From: Cinclus cinclus
Taxonomy: Eukaryota; Chordata; Aves; Passeriformes; Cinclidae
Reading direction: 5' to 3'
Length of the DNA stretch: 64,000 bases
NCBI RefSeq assembly: GCF_963662255.1
Contig: NC_085067.1
Location: forward strand, 10,045,648 to 10,109,647
Under the pieces are notes generated by a model. The model ran no database searches, was not told the DNA's origin, and was given only the letters and a program-made list of their open reading frames with translations. Positions within the stretch are counted from its first letter, which is position 1; each line of letters opens with the position of its first letter. Positions 34,241 through 48,000 of the stretch are shown one piece after another. The position numbers and the translations under genes are program-made.

Positions 34241-37169
34241 GATATTTATAGCAGGGAGACATGTCAAGGAAGGATGTGGCATCTCTTATTCATGCAAAGA
34301 ACTGGATAAGAAATGAGAATGTAGGGAAAAAATGGTGCAGCAAGAGCTGATAAGAAAAACAACACAAAATCATGGGAGGAACTTCTTCCAGCTGGGTCTG
34401 GTTCAAGCTGGTGGCCTTTGGGTGGTGGGAAGGGGTGAGAGAAAAGAAAAGCTCCCTTTCCTTGCCTGCTCTGCTTCCAGCCCAGTGTTTGGAGCAGTTT
34501 CTCCAAGCCTACCAGAGTTCTGGAAAGGGCTTTTGCCTCCCACATCCACATCTGCTTCTCGAAGCCTGGCACAAAGCTCTGACTCCTGGGAAGTTTCCCT
34601 TGAGTAACACCTGCAGGTGCTCTGCAGAAAGCTGCTGGAGAAGGACGTGACACTGTTTTGGATGGAGAATGGGTGACACGAGACCACTTCTCTGTCCTGT
34701 CCCTGTGGAGTTTCTGTGCTGCCCACCCAGTAATTCTGGCCTTTTTCTTTCACAAATGTAACAAAAATCTCCAGAACAAAACGGAAATGCAATTCCTGAG
34801 TCAGTATTTCAGTACAGAGGGCCTAGAGATGGTTTCTGCTCTCCTTGCCTCCCTGCAGGCTCTGTGACGTGCTATGCCCTGTCCCTCTGTGCCCAGGATC
34901 AGCCTGGAGGTTTGCCTGGGCTGCCCTCACCCTCCCTGAGCAGCAGCAGCAGGAGCAGGGCCAGGACCATGCTCTGCACGTGAGGATCAGAATACAGGAG
35001 CACCTCGGGATTTTAGGCACCATCCTCTGCCCAGGATCCCCATGGCTGCCTCCCACAGCCTCCACATGGATCAGACTAATCCTGGTGGCTGCTGCTGGCC
35101 AAGAGTAAGGGCAAGGAGACATTTCCAGGTCCCAGAGCCATTGGAATTGGACTTCTGGACTGGAGAGGGAGCAGCTCTGAGCTGGGCCTTGCCCTTCCTG
35201 CTGCCCTGCAGCCACCCCACAGCCCCAGCCCAGGGCAGGGGTGGCCAAAAACACATCCCAGTGCTCGCAGGTGTGACTGTCACTGGTGAGTCAGATCTCC
35301 AGGTGAACCTCCAGGAGCACCACACAGCCTTGGATGAGAGCAGGATCCTGGGAAGCAGCCCTGGAACACCAGGCACTCTCTTACAGAGCAAACAGCTCTA
35401 AGAGCTTTGGGACCTCTCTGTTCCTTATCTCACAACAGATAAGAATTAAAGGAAATCAATTCCACCTCTCCTCTGCTCCAGCTCCAATCCCATCTCTCTC
35501 AGTACTGCTAACCCTATTTCCAGAGTGCTCTCCAAAGTATCCCACGAATAATTCCATTATTGCCTGGGATTGTTGTTTATGATGTGGGGATTGCCCTGCA
35601 CTCAAGAGCACAGGGAAAAGAGGCTGAGTGCCTTTAGATTTACAAGGCAGAGCAGCTTCCCCCTTTCCACCAGCTGGAGTATTCAGGCTGGTTTTTCTTC
35701 CTGCCACGTGAAAAATGCTGGGGAAATGATTTTGAGCTGAGTGTGCAGCACCTGATCCCAGAGGCATCAGTCAGTGTGACAGGGAGCAGTGGCACTGCCA
35801 GGGACACTGCAGTGTTACAGCAGGAGGGTCAGTACAGCCTCAATACAGATATTCAATGTATCAATATATCCCACAATATCCATGCACAGTATGAGCACAG
35901 ACATGGCACCCTAAACCTCCTGGTCTGCCTGGAATACAAAGTGGAAGTGGTCCCAGCTTAAAGTTCCACTGAATTTCCCCAGGGAATAATGAAGTTGGTT
36001 GATAAAATGACTCTGGAAGTATTTCTTGCAAATATGAATCAATTTAGATTGATAGGAAGTAGAATCAAGAAACAAACCCACCTGACTGCTCTTGGCAGCT
36101 TGGCCATTAAATACATAATTCAATTGAAAGGAAACCCAGCCCTGGTCTGGACTTCCAGCACGAAGGAGGCAACTGCAGGAAGTGAAAGAATCCAGTACCA
36201 GTCCCTTTCTCACAAAACTGGTGCCTGCTGGGGCTCTTCCAGGGGTGCACAACTGCCCTCCCCTGGGAAGGGGATCTTGGCCCAACACCTGAATTCAGAA
36301 GTTTGCTATGAAAACATCTCAGGACAGAGAGGGAATTGTCTCCCTTAGGAAGCAGTGAGAAGGGAGCAAAGTTCCTAAGTCAGTTCAGGGGGAAAAGCCA
36401 AGGTTTCTGTTATTTCCCCACTCATCTCCATGGAAGCAGCTTCTCCCTGGAATCAGAAACTGCTGCTGGCCTGTCCCAAGCTGGGAAGCAGCTTCTGCTT
36501 CCAGAGGCTCCCATATCCCTCTGCAGCTGATCCTGCTGTGCTGGACAGAACCTGCCTGTTATCCTGGAGACACTAAAACAACACCTCCAGAGCGTTGAGG
36601 AAAAGCTGCTGTGAGTTCTGCAGGTTGCCAAGAGCTCCAAGGGATTCCACAGTGGCCAAGGAATAATGAGGAGCAGGGAAATCCCAGATGTGCTTCTTCC
36701 ACGGGCTGTATCCCTGTGCCAGCTGCTCATGGAGAGGGACTGCAGCCCAGCACAGGCACACCAGAGGATCCTGGACACAGAGCATCTGCTCCAGGACCTC
36801 CCCAGGTCATCCACGACGTGGGGGAAGGATAAAAGCAGCTCCTTGCTCCTCATCTTCAGCTGATATTCTCTCCAAGGGTATTTTAGCAACAGCAGAAAAG
36901 AGCAAAACGGGAGGAAAAATCCCAAACAGCTCTGCCAGTTTCATGGAAATAGCCTCAGCTGGAAGGAATACACACAGACCATCCAAGTCCAGCTCCTGGC
37001 TCTGCACAGGACAGCCCCAAGAATCCCAGCAGGAGTTTATTGCTGCAGCACATCAGCTGCTTTCCCTCCTCCATCCCTTCCCATCCACCCCATCCCAGAT
37101 CCCAGCAAGGGACTGGCAGTGCCCTCAAAGGTCACACATTCCTGTACCTGCATGAAGCTCATAGGACAG

Positions 37170-37385
37170 TGTTCCTGGAATCAGGTATCACCCAGTGCCA
37201 TCCCATTCCATGGGCAGGGACACCTTCCACTGTCCCAGGCTGCTCCAAGCCTCAGTGTCCAACCTGGCCTTGGGCACTGCCAGGGATCCAGGGGCAGCCA
37301 CAGCTGCTCTGAGCACCCTGTGCCAGGGCCTGCCCACCTGCACAGGGAACAGTTCCTTCCCAATATCCCACCAGTCCCTGCCCTT
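37170..37385 (-). mobile_element. CR1 LINE 3' fragment (reverse)
   Basis: GGGACACCTTCCACTGTCCC, CAACCTGGCCTTGGGCACTG, GGGGCAGCCACAGCTGCTCT and CCTTCCCAATATCCCACC mark a reverse CR1 end; the outer tail is decayed. Confidence 0.92.
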
Positions 37386-38636
37386 AGGCACTGTGAAGTC
37401 CAGCTGGGTTCATCCCTTCCTAAGGAAGGGCACTGAGGGGACCTGGAATGCTCAGCCTGACCCAGGGACAGCAGCAGGTCTGCAGCTCCAGAGCAGTTCT
37501 GGGTCCTGGGAAGGGCAGCACCAGGTATATCTGATCCTCCCTCAAGGGCCCTTCTTCAAACAGTCCCAAGACCTCCACCAATCTTCCCTTTCCCTTTCAG
37601 GATCACATTCACTTCTGTTTATCCCACAGGAAGGAGTCCCATGGGTTACCTATGCCAGCAGTGCTGCTCCACTTTCTCCTCTCCTGAACACCTCCTCCAG
37701 CTCCATCTGACATTTGCAGCTCTGCTTTGGAGCAGACAGTGAACAACTGCTCCGTGTTCTCCTTCTCCACACCCTTCTCCCACTCTGGAGCCTGGATTCA
37801 CCAAATCCTGGGCTGTGCTCAGGCTGCAAGCCTTTTTGGAGCTGTCACAACTTCTTGTCACCTGTCCCTCCAATGTGGACCCTCCATGGCCACCAGAATC
37901 ACTGAGCTGCCACCAAACCCTCACAAGAACGTCTCCCTGCTGCTGAGCCATTGGCAGGAGAAGAAAATAAAGAAACTTCCAGGTCCACAAACCAATCCCT
38001 GGAACATCTGAGGTGGAAATCCCACACTGCAGACTTCAGCACTGGAAACAGGAGCTTCCCCAGTTCACCATGAGCAGGTCCCACAGGCCAGGAGCTGGGT
38101 CACATCCCCATGTCCAGCCCCGAGAAGGGACAGCTTTAGTGGGACAGACCAGGATCTCCATTCCAAGGAGCCAACATCAGTCTCCAGTGACCTGATCATC
38201 CCAGCACCCCCTGCTCTGGTGCTCATGGATCCCAGGGGCATGGGAAGGGCTCTGACCTTCATGGTCAGCCAAGGCCCAGGGTGGGACATGGGCAACACCT
38301 GGAGTCCCAAACCAGCCCCAGGAGGTCAGGAGCCTCCATCCCAGCCATCTCCAATGGGAACTATTCCCACCAGGCTCCCTGGAGGTGGAAGCAGCAGCTT
38401 GGGCACCTCCAGTGCCTCCCCCTCGGGCACCCCCAGCTCTCAAGTGAGCTGGTGAAGGCTGGACTGGCCATTCCCTGAATGGCCCCATCCTAGAAATATG
38501 GAGAGAAGCTGTAACTGGCAGGATCTGCCTCTTTCCCTCCTGCAGTTCTCATGGAAAAGCTGCAGCAACATTCACACTTAATCACAGAAACTGCTGTACA
38601 CAGGTCCAGCTGCAGGGCCAGGGCAACTCTCTCCCT

Positions 38637-38720
38637 TTGGAAAGCCCTCATTCCCTGATTCCTGTCAATTCTACCCTTTTGGAAAGCCCTCATTCCCTGA
38701 TTCCTGGCATCTCCCGAGCA
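38637..38720. repeat. 42-bp tandem duplication
   Basis: TTGGAAAGCCCTCATTCCCT followed by GATTCCTG occurs at 38637 and again at 38679 without change over the first 28 bases. Confidence 0.93.
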
Positions 38721-39251
38721 CAGAAGTCACCCAGCACCAATCAGGGCAGCCCCTTTGTAAGCATCTTGCTCTGGGGTAAGATTTTGCAGCTCCTATCATC
38801 TAAAAATATCTTGGGAGAATTTGCTCCAGCCCAAATGGCTCTGCTTGAAAGGGGTTCAAACATCAAATGTCAGCTGGGAATTCAGAGCAGGGTCTGGCTT
38901 GCTTTTCCTGCCCCTTTCCCAACTTCAAACAGCTCCAGAGCCTTGAGCTTGGCTTCACTAAAACCCCTGGTTCCATCAAAAACTGAAATAAAAACTGGGT
39001 GAACACCTCCCTCCATCCCTTTCCCAATTCCTCCAGGACCTTCTGCATGGTCAGGTTACAGTTTCCTGTTGGTTTTCTTGGGTTTTCCTGGGCTGGGCTC
39101 CCACTGGGAGTGGCTGGATGGGCACAGAATCCCTGCCCTGAGGAGCAGTGGGAGGAAAAGGTGACTGAGATCAGTCTGAAGCCCACAGAGAGTTCTGTGC
39201 CTTCCTAAATCCTGCAGTGAAGGTTGAACTCTTCCCAAGAGTGTTACTGGG

Positions 39252-39412
39252 AAGCTGTGGCTGCCCCTGGATCCCTGGCAGTGTCCCAGGCCAGGCTGGA
39301 CAGGGCTTGGAGCAGCCTGGGACAGTGGAAGGTGTCCCTGCCATGGCAGGGGTGACACTGGATGGGATTTAAAGTCTTTCCAACCCAAACCATCCTGGAA
39401 TTGTGTGATCTT
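39252..39412 (+). mobile_element. CR1 LINE 3' fragment
   Basis: GCTGTGGCTGCCCCTGGATC, GGGACAGTGGAAGGTGTCCC, TTTCCAACCCAAACCATCCT and GGAATTGTGTGATC give a sense CR1 3' end. Confidence 0.93.
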
Positions 39413-39679
39413 TGTGACAAGTGCCTGTGTCCCACCCTGGGGTGTCCCAGAGCTCCTCAGGACAGTTTCCACCTGGGAATCCCAGACTTTGCTGGGCCAC
39501 AGCCAAGTGAACAAATCTGGTTCCCTTCTGGGCCATTTTATCCATTAACACTGGTTTGTCTGGGCAGATCCAGCCCCTTGGGAGGGTCAGCCACGCTGAT
39601 CTGAGGAGGCTCCAACAGAACCACAGGGACCTCCTGGTGCCTGGGGAGGGCAGAGCCAGGAGCACAAAGTGCTACACTT

Positions 39680-39930
39680 TTCACACTTCACTGGGAAGCT
39701 TTACAAATTAATTGGAGTACAAAGTCAGGTCTAATTGATGTTTTTATTGATTGAACTGCTCCAAGTCTTAATTTTGGTTATAAACTTCCTTTAAAACATA
39801 ACCATTTATAATTAAGACAGGATCTGTAATTAATGGAGTTTTATAGTCATAAAACTGCCTCTCATCAGTCTAAATTAAACTCCACATGAAAGTTGGAGCA
39901 AATTAAATACAGTAGATGCCAAAACTACTT
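39680..39930. promoter_or_regulatory. AT-rich, repeat-free block (candidate conserved noncoding element)
   Basis: About 250 bases rich in TAATTA, ATTAAT, TTATAATTAAG and CTAATTGATG type sites, standing out against the GC-moderate, repeat-laden surroundings. No frame of interest and no recognised repeat. Homeodomain-type sites are dense, as in many conserved neuronal enhancers. Conservation cannot be seen from one sequence. Confidence 0.35.
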
Positions 39931-42900
39931 TCTCTGAACTCTTTCCTACTCTTATTAATGTCAAAACAGAAGAGATGTGAAGGTGTGGAAAAGTGTTGGA
40001 AATCCCTGTTTGGAGAGGAGGCAGCAGGGATGGACACCATGGTCTGTGCCCACCCCGTGCAGGGTGAGCACAGAGACATCCCCATCACCTTCCACATGAG
40101 GCAGGAGCCACTTGCCACACTCCAGATGGAAGATTAATATTTTCATATTAAAAAATTAGTATCTTGCCCCTCTTGCACCATTCTAACAAATACAAATCTG
40201 GTTGGAAAAGTGTTTTGTTCCACCAGAGTCACACGAGATCACCACGCCCAAGGGGGGGTTAGCAGAGGTTCCCTTCACGTGCCAGGGACTATTTAAAACA
40301 AAGGTTAATTAAAACAAGGGTTAATTAAAACTAGGGTAAGGATAGGCCTGGCCATTCCCCCAAATCCCTATTAATGAAACTCCTGAGCTCTGGTTGACCA
40401 AATGATTCTTTCCAGCCTCATCCACTGGGAATCTTTACAGCCATCAACCACAATATTTACACATCCCAGACAATTCTGAGCTTGTGGCAAGAAAATAAAT
40501 AATCGTGGACATATGTACAGAGCTAAAAGTTCCCCAATAAATCTGTTTGCCATGTTTGCCTCATCCACATCTAGGTAATTAGCAATTCCCTGCTTTAAAT
40601 GGTCCCATTAATTTGGGTTGCTGTTTTTAGTGGAATATCATTTCCTCTTCCCAAAAGGGCCATTACTATTTTTGTATCGTGTTTTTTTTTTCTGGCTGCC
40701 ACATTCTGTTCTCCCCACTCAAAAAAGTCACTGCAACCTTCACCAAGTATTTATGGCTTGAAGATTCCTACACACATCACTGAGCTGACATCCAGCAAGA
40801 CTCTCACAGCTGTCTGGAGTTATCCAGGGCTATCCCACAGAACTCCAAGCTCCAGCTGGAGCCCAGGCTCCTCAGTAGCTGCTGTAAAGAGCTGCTCGGG
40901 CCCTGGTTGTTCCCAATGTCATCTTTTGGGATGCCCAGCTGTCCCCATGGACAGCAGCACTCAGGCATTAGGGAAGTCTCAAGGAGCACTCTGGGTGAGG
41001 AATTCTGGCAAGTGCCACGACAGGATTTGTCCCTTGCCTGGGGATAAGGATTATTCCAGCTGCTTCTGAACAGCCATCAGCCAAAGCAGAGCTGGGCTGA
41101 TGGAGATGGAGGAAGTGCCTCCCCAAAAGGGTGGGAGGGAAATGCCCAAGCAGCACCAAACCCCTTTATTTGATCCGTTTTAGAGCAAAACCAGACGGGT
41201 CTGTGGCCCTCCTGCCTCAGAGCCTCCCTTTTCAGCCCATTCTCTTAATTTGTGCTGCTCTCATCCCATCAAAGCCTCAGAGGCCACAGGAGCTGGGAGA
41301 GGTAAGGGAATGCAGAGAGCTGATTATTAATGGAGCACTTAAATTACCATACTGATAATTACCCAATGGAGCGAGGTTCAAAAGAGCCTCTCTCTGTTCC
41401 ACCACGGATTCCCAGCCCAAACACCCAGCCCAGCCCGGGTCCAGCCCTCTCTCACAGGCAGGCACACTGTGGTGCATGACAAACTGGGATGGGACTGGTT
41501 CTGAGCCACCAGGAGCTGAACCCTCCTTCTCAGCCAGCAGATGAAGGATGGCAGAATGAGCTGTGCTCATGGGCAGCTGGATCCCAGAAATCCCCCCAGG
41601 ATGGGATATGACAGCCAATCTTCCAGTACTCAGGAACTGAAACTCAGGGGGGGTGAAACTTTCTCTAGGAGCTGATCCCTAAAAGGTTTCTATTAGAATG
41701 AGAAAGACCCTAAGGACATCACCAGTCATCTGATTCCTTCAGTGACAGCCCAGCTCCATCGATGGAAATTTTCCTGCCTCTATCACTGGGATCAGAATTT
41801 CACATCTGTAAAATCAGCACATTTTACCTGGGAGACACAAGTCCCTCCCCAGGTTCAGCTCTTCCATTGGCTGAGCAAGGACACCAACCCTGCTCCTCCT
41901 CAGAAACATTCCATGGGCAGCTTCTCCATGCAGAGGAACTCCAGGGATGTGCCATATTTGGCTTCAAACATTGCTGGGATGGAGAAACAGAGGTGCTCTC
42001 AACACATCAGGAGAGCTTTATATATGCCAGGCCTCCACACTGTGATTCCAGCCCGAATCTTTGGCTGAGAAGGTGAAATAATCACACTAAACACCTGAAA
42101 ACAGCAGCTTCTGGTCTCTGTTATTGCAGATAAAGCTCAGCAGAGACATCCCCAGAGCACAAAAAGTCAGCCCTTCCCCACAGCAAATCCCACAGCAACA
42201 CACACGAGGTGTCCCTTGGGCTCAGGTGGCACCAGGTGACACCCAGGTGTCACCCAGCCAAGAGCCCTGGCCTGCTGCTCTGTTACAGGGGAAATAAATG
42301 ATCCCTTCAATCACCTAAAAACTCCTCTCCAAAGCCCCAGGAGCTGCTGAGCAACAGCTCCCGAAGTGTGAGCTGCTGTCTAATCCCATCTCCTTCTGCC
42401 AGCCCTGAAGGGACACCTCAGCCTTACTCTCATTGATGGGAGCTGCAGAAATTAAAGCACATCTCTTCATCCAAGGAGGAAAAAACAGCAAATTGGAAAC
42501 ACCAGACCCAGTGCAGGACAGCAAGGAACCTGAGGAGAAGCCAGACTCCCCTTCCAGAGCCCCGTATTTAACCAGACTCTTTGATTTGCTTTGCTGCCAT
42601 TTCCTCAGCTCATACATTCCAGCCTATTCTCATGAAAAGTGAGAGCCAAACAAAAGGAAGGATGAGGAATCCGGCAAAGGAAAGCTGTGGAGAAAGCCTG
42701 GAAGGTCGCTGGAATGAACCCTGCAGAAGCTGTCAGCTCTCTAAGCTCCTTCCCAGAATGGGGTGGGAAGTGTCCCTGCTGCATCCCTGCTGCATCCCAG
42801 CCAACCCAAACTGGGGATATTTTTACTGCTGGGCTGGAATGGCCATTCCTGGACTTTGCCAGAACCCAGGCTCGGTTCCTGGGAGCCCCTCAGGGGAGCA

Positions 42901-44980
42901 ATGAAAGCACTTGGGAGCCACGGGGAGGACCCTGAGGGCACAGGGGTGGCTCAGGTGTGACCCCACTCCTGGGGCTCCTCTGCCAGAGTGGGGGGATCCC
43001 TGCACCTCTCTGCCCAAATCCTGACCCTGCTCCTGCACCCTTGGCTTGGCTGGAAAAGAACCATCCTGAGGCAATCTGTGTCCTGCAGAGCTTTCCCCAA
43101 ACCAGACCCAGCCTCTCCAAGACACTTCATCAACTCCCAGCAGCTGCCCCGGCCCCGTGTCCAGGCTGGAAGGAAATGTTTGGACTTGATCTTTCTGTGG
43201 AAGCTGGGGCCTGGCCAGCCTAAATCTGCACATTTGCCACACCTTCAGGGCAGAACTGAGTGAAAAAGCTCAGACTCAAAATGAAACACTTTGTTTTGGA
43301 ACAGATGAGAATTCTTTTTTCCTCCATAGCTTCCGATTCATGAGAGACAAATGCAAAAATTGAAACGTGCTGATTTGGCTTAGATTTAAAAAAAAAATAG
43401 AAAAAAAAGTAGGGGCATCGATTTATTTTTAAACACCAATAAATGGAACAATCCCCTCTTTGCAGAGCTGCACTGGGAGGCAGTGCCTGTCCTGGGGCTC
43501 TTAACTCTCCCTGCAGTCCCTGAGGAACACATCTGTACAATCAGGGACGTTGTTACTCCTGTGCTTTAGAGAGGGAACCTCAGCCCATCTCACTTCTACT
43601 TCCCCCAGGAGCAAAGCAAGACAGAACATCCAACTCTCTCTATTTTCTTATTTTCCCTCCTGCAGCATTAGAATCAAATTTCCAAAGCAGTGACAAGCTC
43701 CACTGAGTGCTTGTTCTGGGCATTCCATCCCTCAGGCTGGCAAACACAGCTCTCCATGGCAAAGGCAGAAACTGCTGTGTCCCCATAGCACAGTCCCCTC
43801 CTTATGTGCAAATGTGAGGAACTGCTGAGCACAAAACCGCTCCAAGTCTTTTGTACCTCTGGGAAGTAGCAGCACTTCCAGTCGGTTCCAGAGCCCTGCC
43901 CCTGCCCCTGCCCACCCAGAGCTGTTCACAAAATCTCACACCCTGGATTTGATTTCCTTGAAAGGAAAGTAATGAGATTTGTATTTCCTCACAAATTAAA
44001 AAGAAATTGCCCAAAAGAATAATCCTAAAATACAAAATACTGCCTCATCCCAGATGTTTCTAATAGGCTTGTGTTCTAATGGCTTATTTAGAGACACTTT
44101 TCCTAAATGACATCTTAATGATGTACATTCAGGACCATGAGACACAAATATAATTCACTACTAAAGCTTGGGGGTTTTCCTTTTTTTGTTCGTTTTTTTG
44201 GGTTTGTTTTTTTATTTTTATTCCCCAGAATTGTTATCAAAATAAAGGAGACATTTTCAGAAAGACTTTGTGCTATTCTGCACTACTAAGACTGAAAATT
44301 CAAAATGTCAACGTTTCTGGGAGTTCTTTTTCTTGCTCTTGCTTGGCTTGTGCTGCCTGTAACCCCTCAGCTCCAGGCAGGACACAGGCTGGGACTGAGC
44401 AGCTCCCTGCTTGTCCAACCCACCCCAATTCCAGCCAGATTTGGATCCCGGCTGCTTTCCCCACTGGTGGATGGTGCCAGGACTCTGTAGACCTGAGCTC
44501 CAGACACTGAGCTCCACCATCTCCTGTCCTGTTATTCTGAGTATTGCTTCATGTGATGCTCATGTGGGTCCTGCTGCTGTCCCAGCCCTGCCACTGTCCC
44601 TCCCTTTTGCCCCTCTCAGCTGGGTTCAGCCACAGGGGTCCTTCAGAGTGGGGGTGAACAGGAGACCAAGGCACACAGAGAGATCTTGGCTCAGCTCATC
44701 CCACAAACCCCACCTCGTGCAAGGCCCAGGGTGCCCCAGAGAGCCCCTGGCCAAGCCCTCCCTGCCAGCATCACCCGGCGAGGAGGGAGGGCAGGACCTT
44801 GGGCTGAGCTCAGCCTGCCAAAACCACGGCTCTGCTTTAACTAATTTCATTTGGCGAGTGAACAACCTGAGCCAGGCTGGCACCAGCCCTAGGAGCTGCA
44901 GTGCTCTCACCCTGCAGTGGCTGTGCTGGCACCGAGGGCTCCCAGAGCATTCCAAAACTGCAGCTCCTGCCTGAACACCC

Positions 44981-45075
44981 CCTGTGCCCCTGGACACTCC
45001 CTGTGCTCCAGAACACACCCTGTACCCCAGGACATTTCCTGTGCCCCTGGACATTCCCTGTGCCCCTGGGCACTC
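44981..45075. repeat. 19-bp tandem repeat, 5 units
   Basis: CCTGTGCCCCTGGACAYTC units start at 44981, 45000, 45019, 45038 and 45057. Confidence 0.93.
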
Positions 45076-48000
45076 CTGCCATCCAGGGTTGGATCAGAAA
45101 GCAAAGGGGGCTGAGTTCTCCTGTTCCTCCCCTCTGTTCCCAGAGCATCCGTACCCCTCACAGCCCTGCACAGCCCCAGTACCTGGGAGCACCGGGGTCC
45201 CTGGCAGAGCGGCACCCCATGAATGGGTGTCCAAGGCCGGACTTCCAAGGGCTCCTGCACAGGCACTTTGATGTCACCAAAGCCAGAGCTGGGAGAGCAG
45301 CACTTCCCACTGGGCTCCTGCTCCCTGCCCAGGTCGCCTGGAGCCATCTGGCTGGAGGCTGTGGCTGCAGGGTCCAGGGACAGCTGGACACGGCTGCACA
45401 CGGCTCTGGCTGCTATAGCTCCAGCTGCTTTGGCTCCAGGAATAGCAAATCCAAGGCTGGAGGCAGTTGCTCCTCTCAGCTCCAAACCTTCTGCCCTCTG
45501 CTCCCTCCCACCCATCCTGCCCCATCCCACTGGGGCACAGCCCCCCCCCCCCCCCGCTCCTCCCCTCCTCTCCTGCTTCCCCCAGCTCGGATTTTTTGGG
45601 AACACACAGTGCAGATCCTGAGGGAGCATCCTTGCACAATCCATTTAATGAACCCGGCCTTGGCACCTCTTTCTCATCTGAGCTGAGGCTGTGATGTCTC
45701 AGCACCCATGTCTGGGAAAGGCAACTGGCAAACAGAGAATTCCAGCCAGAGGGAGAGGACAACCAGGTTCAATTCCCGGTACTGCTGACATCCCTCTGCT
45801 GGCCTCATACCCTGTTCACTGTGCCAGGACCCTGGCCTTGGCCTCAGGACAGGAAAGGCACTTCCTGGCCCACGGGGACATGGAGACAGGACCACACTGT
45901 CCCTCAGCAGAGCCCTGTGGATGATGGATATTCCCTGGAGCAGCAGGGCTGAGATCCTGACAATACCACGGGCAGTGTTCCCACCCCAAACCAGGAGCAC
46001 CGACCTTGACATCTGGTGATGATTCAAAGGCTCTGCTCAAGTGGCGTCTGAAAAAAAAACCCTTCAAAGGCACCAGGTTCAATCCTCTCAGTCACTGGGT
46101 TTCTGTCCCCACCACTGCAGCAGCGCTGTGTCAGGACCTTGTGCCACCCCCCTGTGTCACCAGCAGGGACCACAGGGGCATGGGCACTGGGGAGTCCAGG
46201 CAAAGCCATTGCTCATGGCGAGCAGGAGCCACAGAGGAGAGGCTCTGGCTGCTCCCAAGGCTGTGGTGGCTTCTCCCCCTTCCCAAATTCTCTGCTGCCC
46301 AGTAAACTGAGGAACAGAGGAATCAGTGACGGCCAAAACATCCCAGTGAAGGACTATGAACAGGGATCTGTCCTTCTGCTTCTACAGTGTACACCTAACC
46401 CCTAAACCTCCTTATTTGGGGCAAAACCTATTTCTGTATGTTCCCCTGTACAGATTCAGTGGGGTTTTGCAGGTATTTGTGCCTTGGAGAGGGGGCTGCT
46501 CTGAGGAGCCAAGGCATCGGTTCTGCTGGGCTGGGGTTTGATTACAGCTGATGTGCTGAAGTGAACTTCACCTCCTGGCTGAAATCCTTGTCCCCACAGC
46601 TCCAGGGACACCTGGCATTGAACTGCCCCACCAGCCTGGCAGGCAGAACGCCAGGATCATCTCCAGACCCTGCAGGATTCTGAATCAGGGTAATTAAAGG
46701 ATGGATCTTCAAAGGCCAACTCGGAGACCTTGTCTGAGTGAGCAGAGCCCTAGCAGCCCCACGGACCCCTCATGTCCATCCAGGGCTGTCCTGCTGGCAT
46801 TCACCAGAGACATCCCTGTCCCAGCTCCTCCACTGGCAGCTTGGCCAGCCCTTTTCCTAGCACTCCCTGAGCTCCTGAGCCCAGCACTGAGAGAGGCCCC
46901 AGGAACTGAAATAAAGAGTGAACCATTTGCTCAGCAGTCAGTACCACCAAGGGATGCCTAAGGCAGCTTAAATCCAGGGAGAAGGCCAGGTTTGTGCCTC
47001 TGCCTGTGCCATTAAATGGGAAGAAATGGCTTTTCAGAGGGATTTTCAGCTGGGGACCAAGTGCTTGAGTCCCCAGAACTGCTGTGGCTTCTGCAACACT
47101 GAGGTTTCTCCAGGGTCTCGCTCCTGTGGCCACGGAAGGAGCTGGATAGCTGGGACAATTCCCTCCTGATCCAAAGGAGCAGCCCTTTATAGGGTGGGGA
47201 GGGGGTATGTTCAAAATCTGTTCCTGTGGCACTGCAGGAAGTCTAGCCCCAAAAGCCTCAGGCAGGAATTGATGCCTCCCTTTGCCAGGGAGAGATTCTC
47301 TGGACAGACTAACCCCATCCCAAAGGATGCCTGGGAGCTGAGCCAGCAGGGAATGATGTGTTTGGGACCTGGCTGGGTGTGCACAAGACACCAACCACAC
47401 CTTGAATGCACAGCTTTTCCCATTCTGGAAAACAGGGGGCACAGAGGCATTCATCCTCCAGGGAATGTCCAGGGATTGTCCAAGGAATCTCACAGCTCTG
47501 GGCTGCAGGAGCCCTGTCCCAGGCACTGTCACTGTCAGCAGCTCAGCAGAGCAAATGCAGCAGGTGAGGCTGAGACTGCTGGGTGCATCCAGGAAGATTT
47601 CCTGGAATAGCAGGGACTTGCTAAAACCCAGGTTTAACACCAGGGATTGAAGAACTTTTAAAATTAATGATCCAGCCTAGGAGCTTGCATCAAAAATTAA
47701 AAATCCCTATTAAAAATTGGATAAATGTGTCACAGCCAGATTTAAAAGCCTTTTATGGCAGGTTTAGCTCCTGATGTGGATTTGCTCCATTCCAGTGGCT
47801 GGAGGGGACATAGTGAATTCCCAGCCATGGGAGCATTGGCCTGGCAGGATCCATGGAATGCCAGGGAGCACAAAGCCTCAGCAGCACCTCTGGTGAGAGA
47901 GACACCCACAGCAGACCCAAAAGGAGCTGCACCAGTGCAGTTTTGATCCCTCTCCCTAAATCCATCTTTTTTCCAGCTCAAACAGGCTCCATCTCCATTG

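Noticed and set aside
44901..45686. 261-codon open frame on the plus strand
   Set aside because: It runs through a 19-bp tandem repeat and a C15 run, is rich in Pro and Ser without domain pattern, and overlaps an equally long frame on the other strand.
46801..47640. 279-codon open frame on the minus strand
   Set aside because: No recognised domain, no splice or promoter context and mixed composition; an open frame of this size is expected by chance in 64 kb of moderate-GC DNA.
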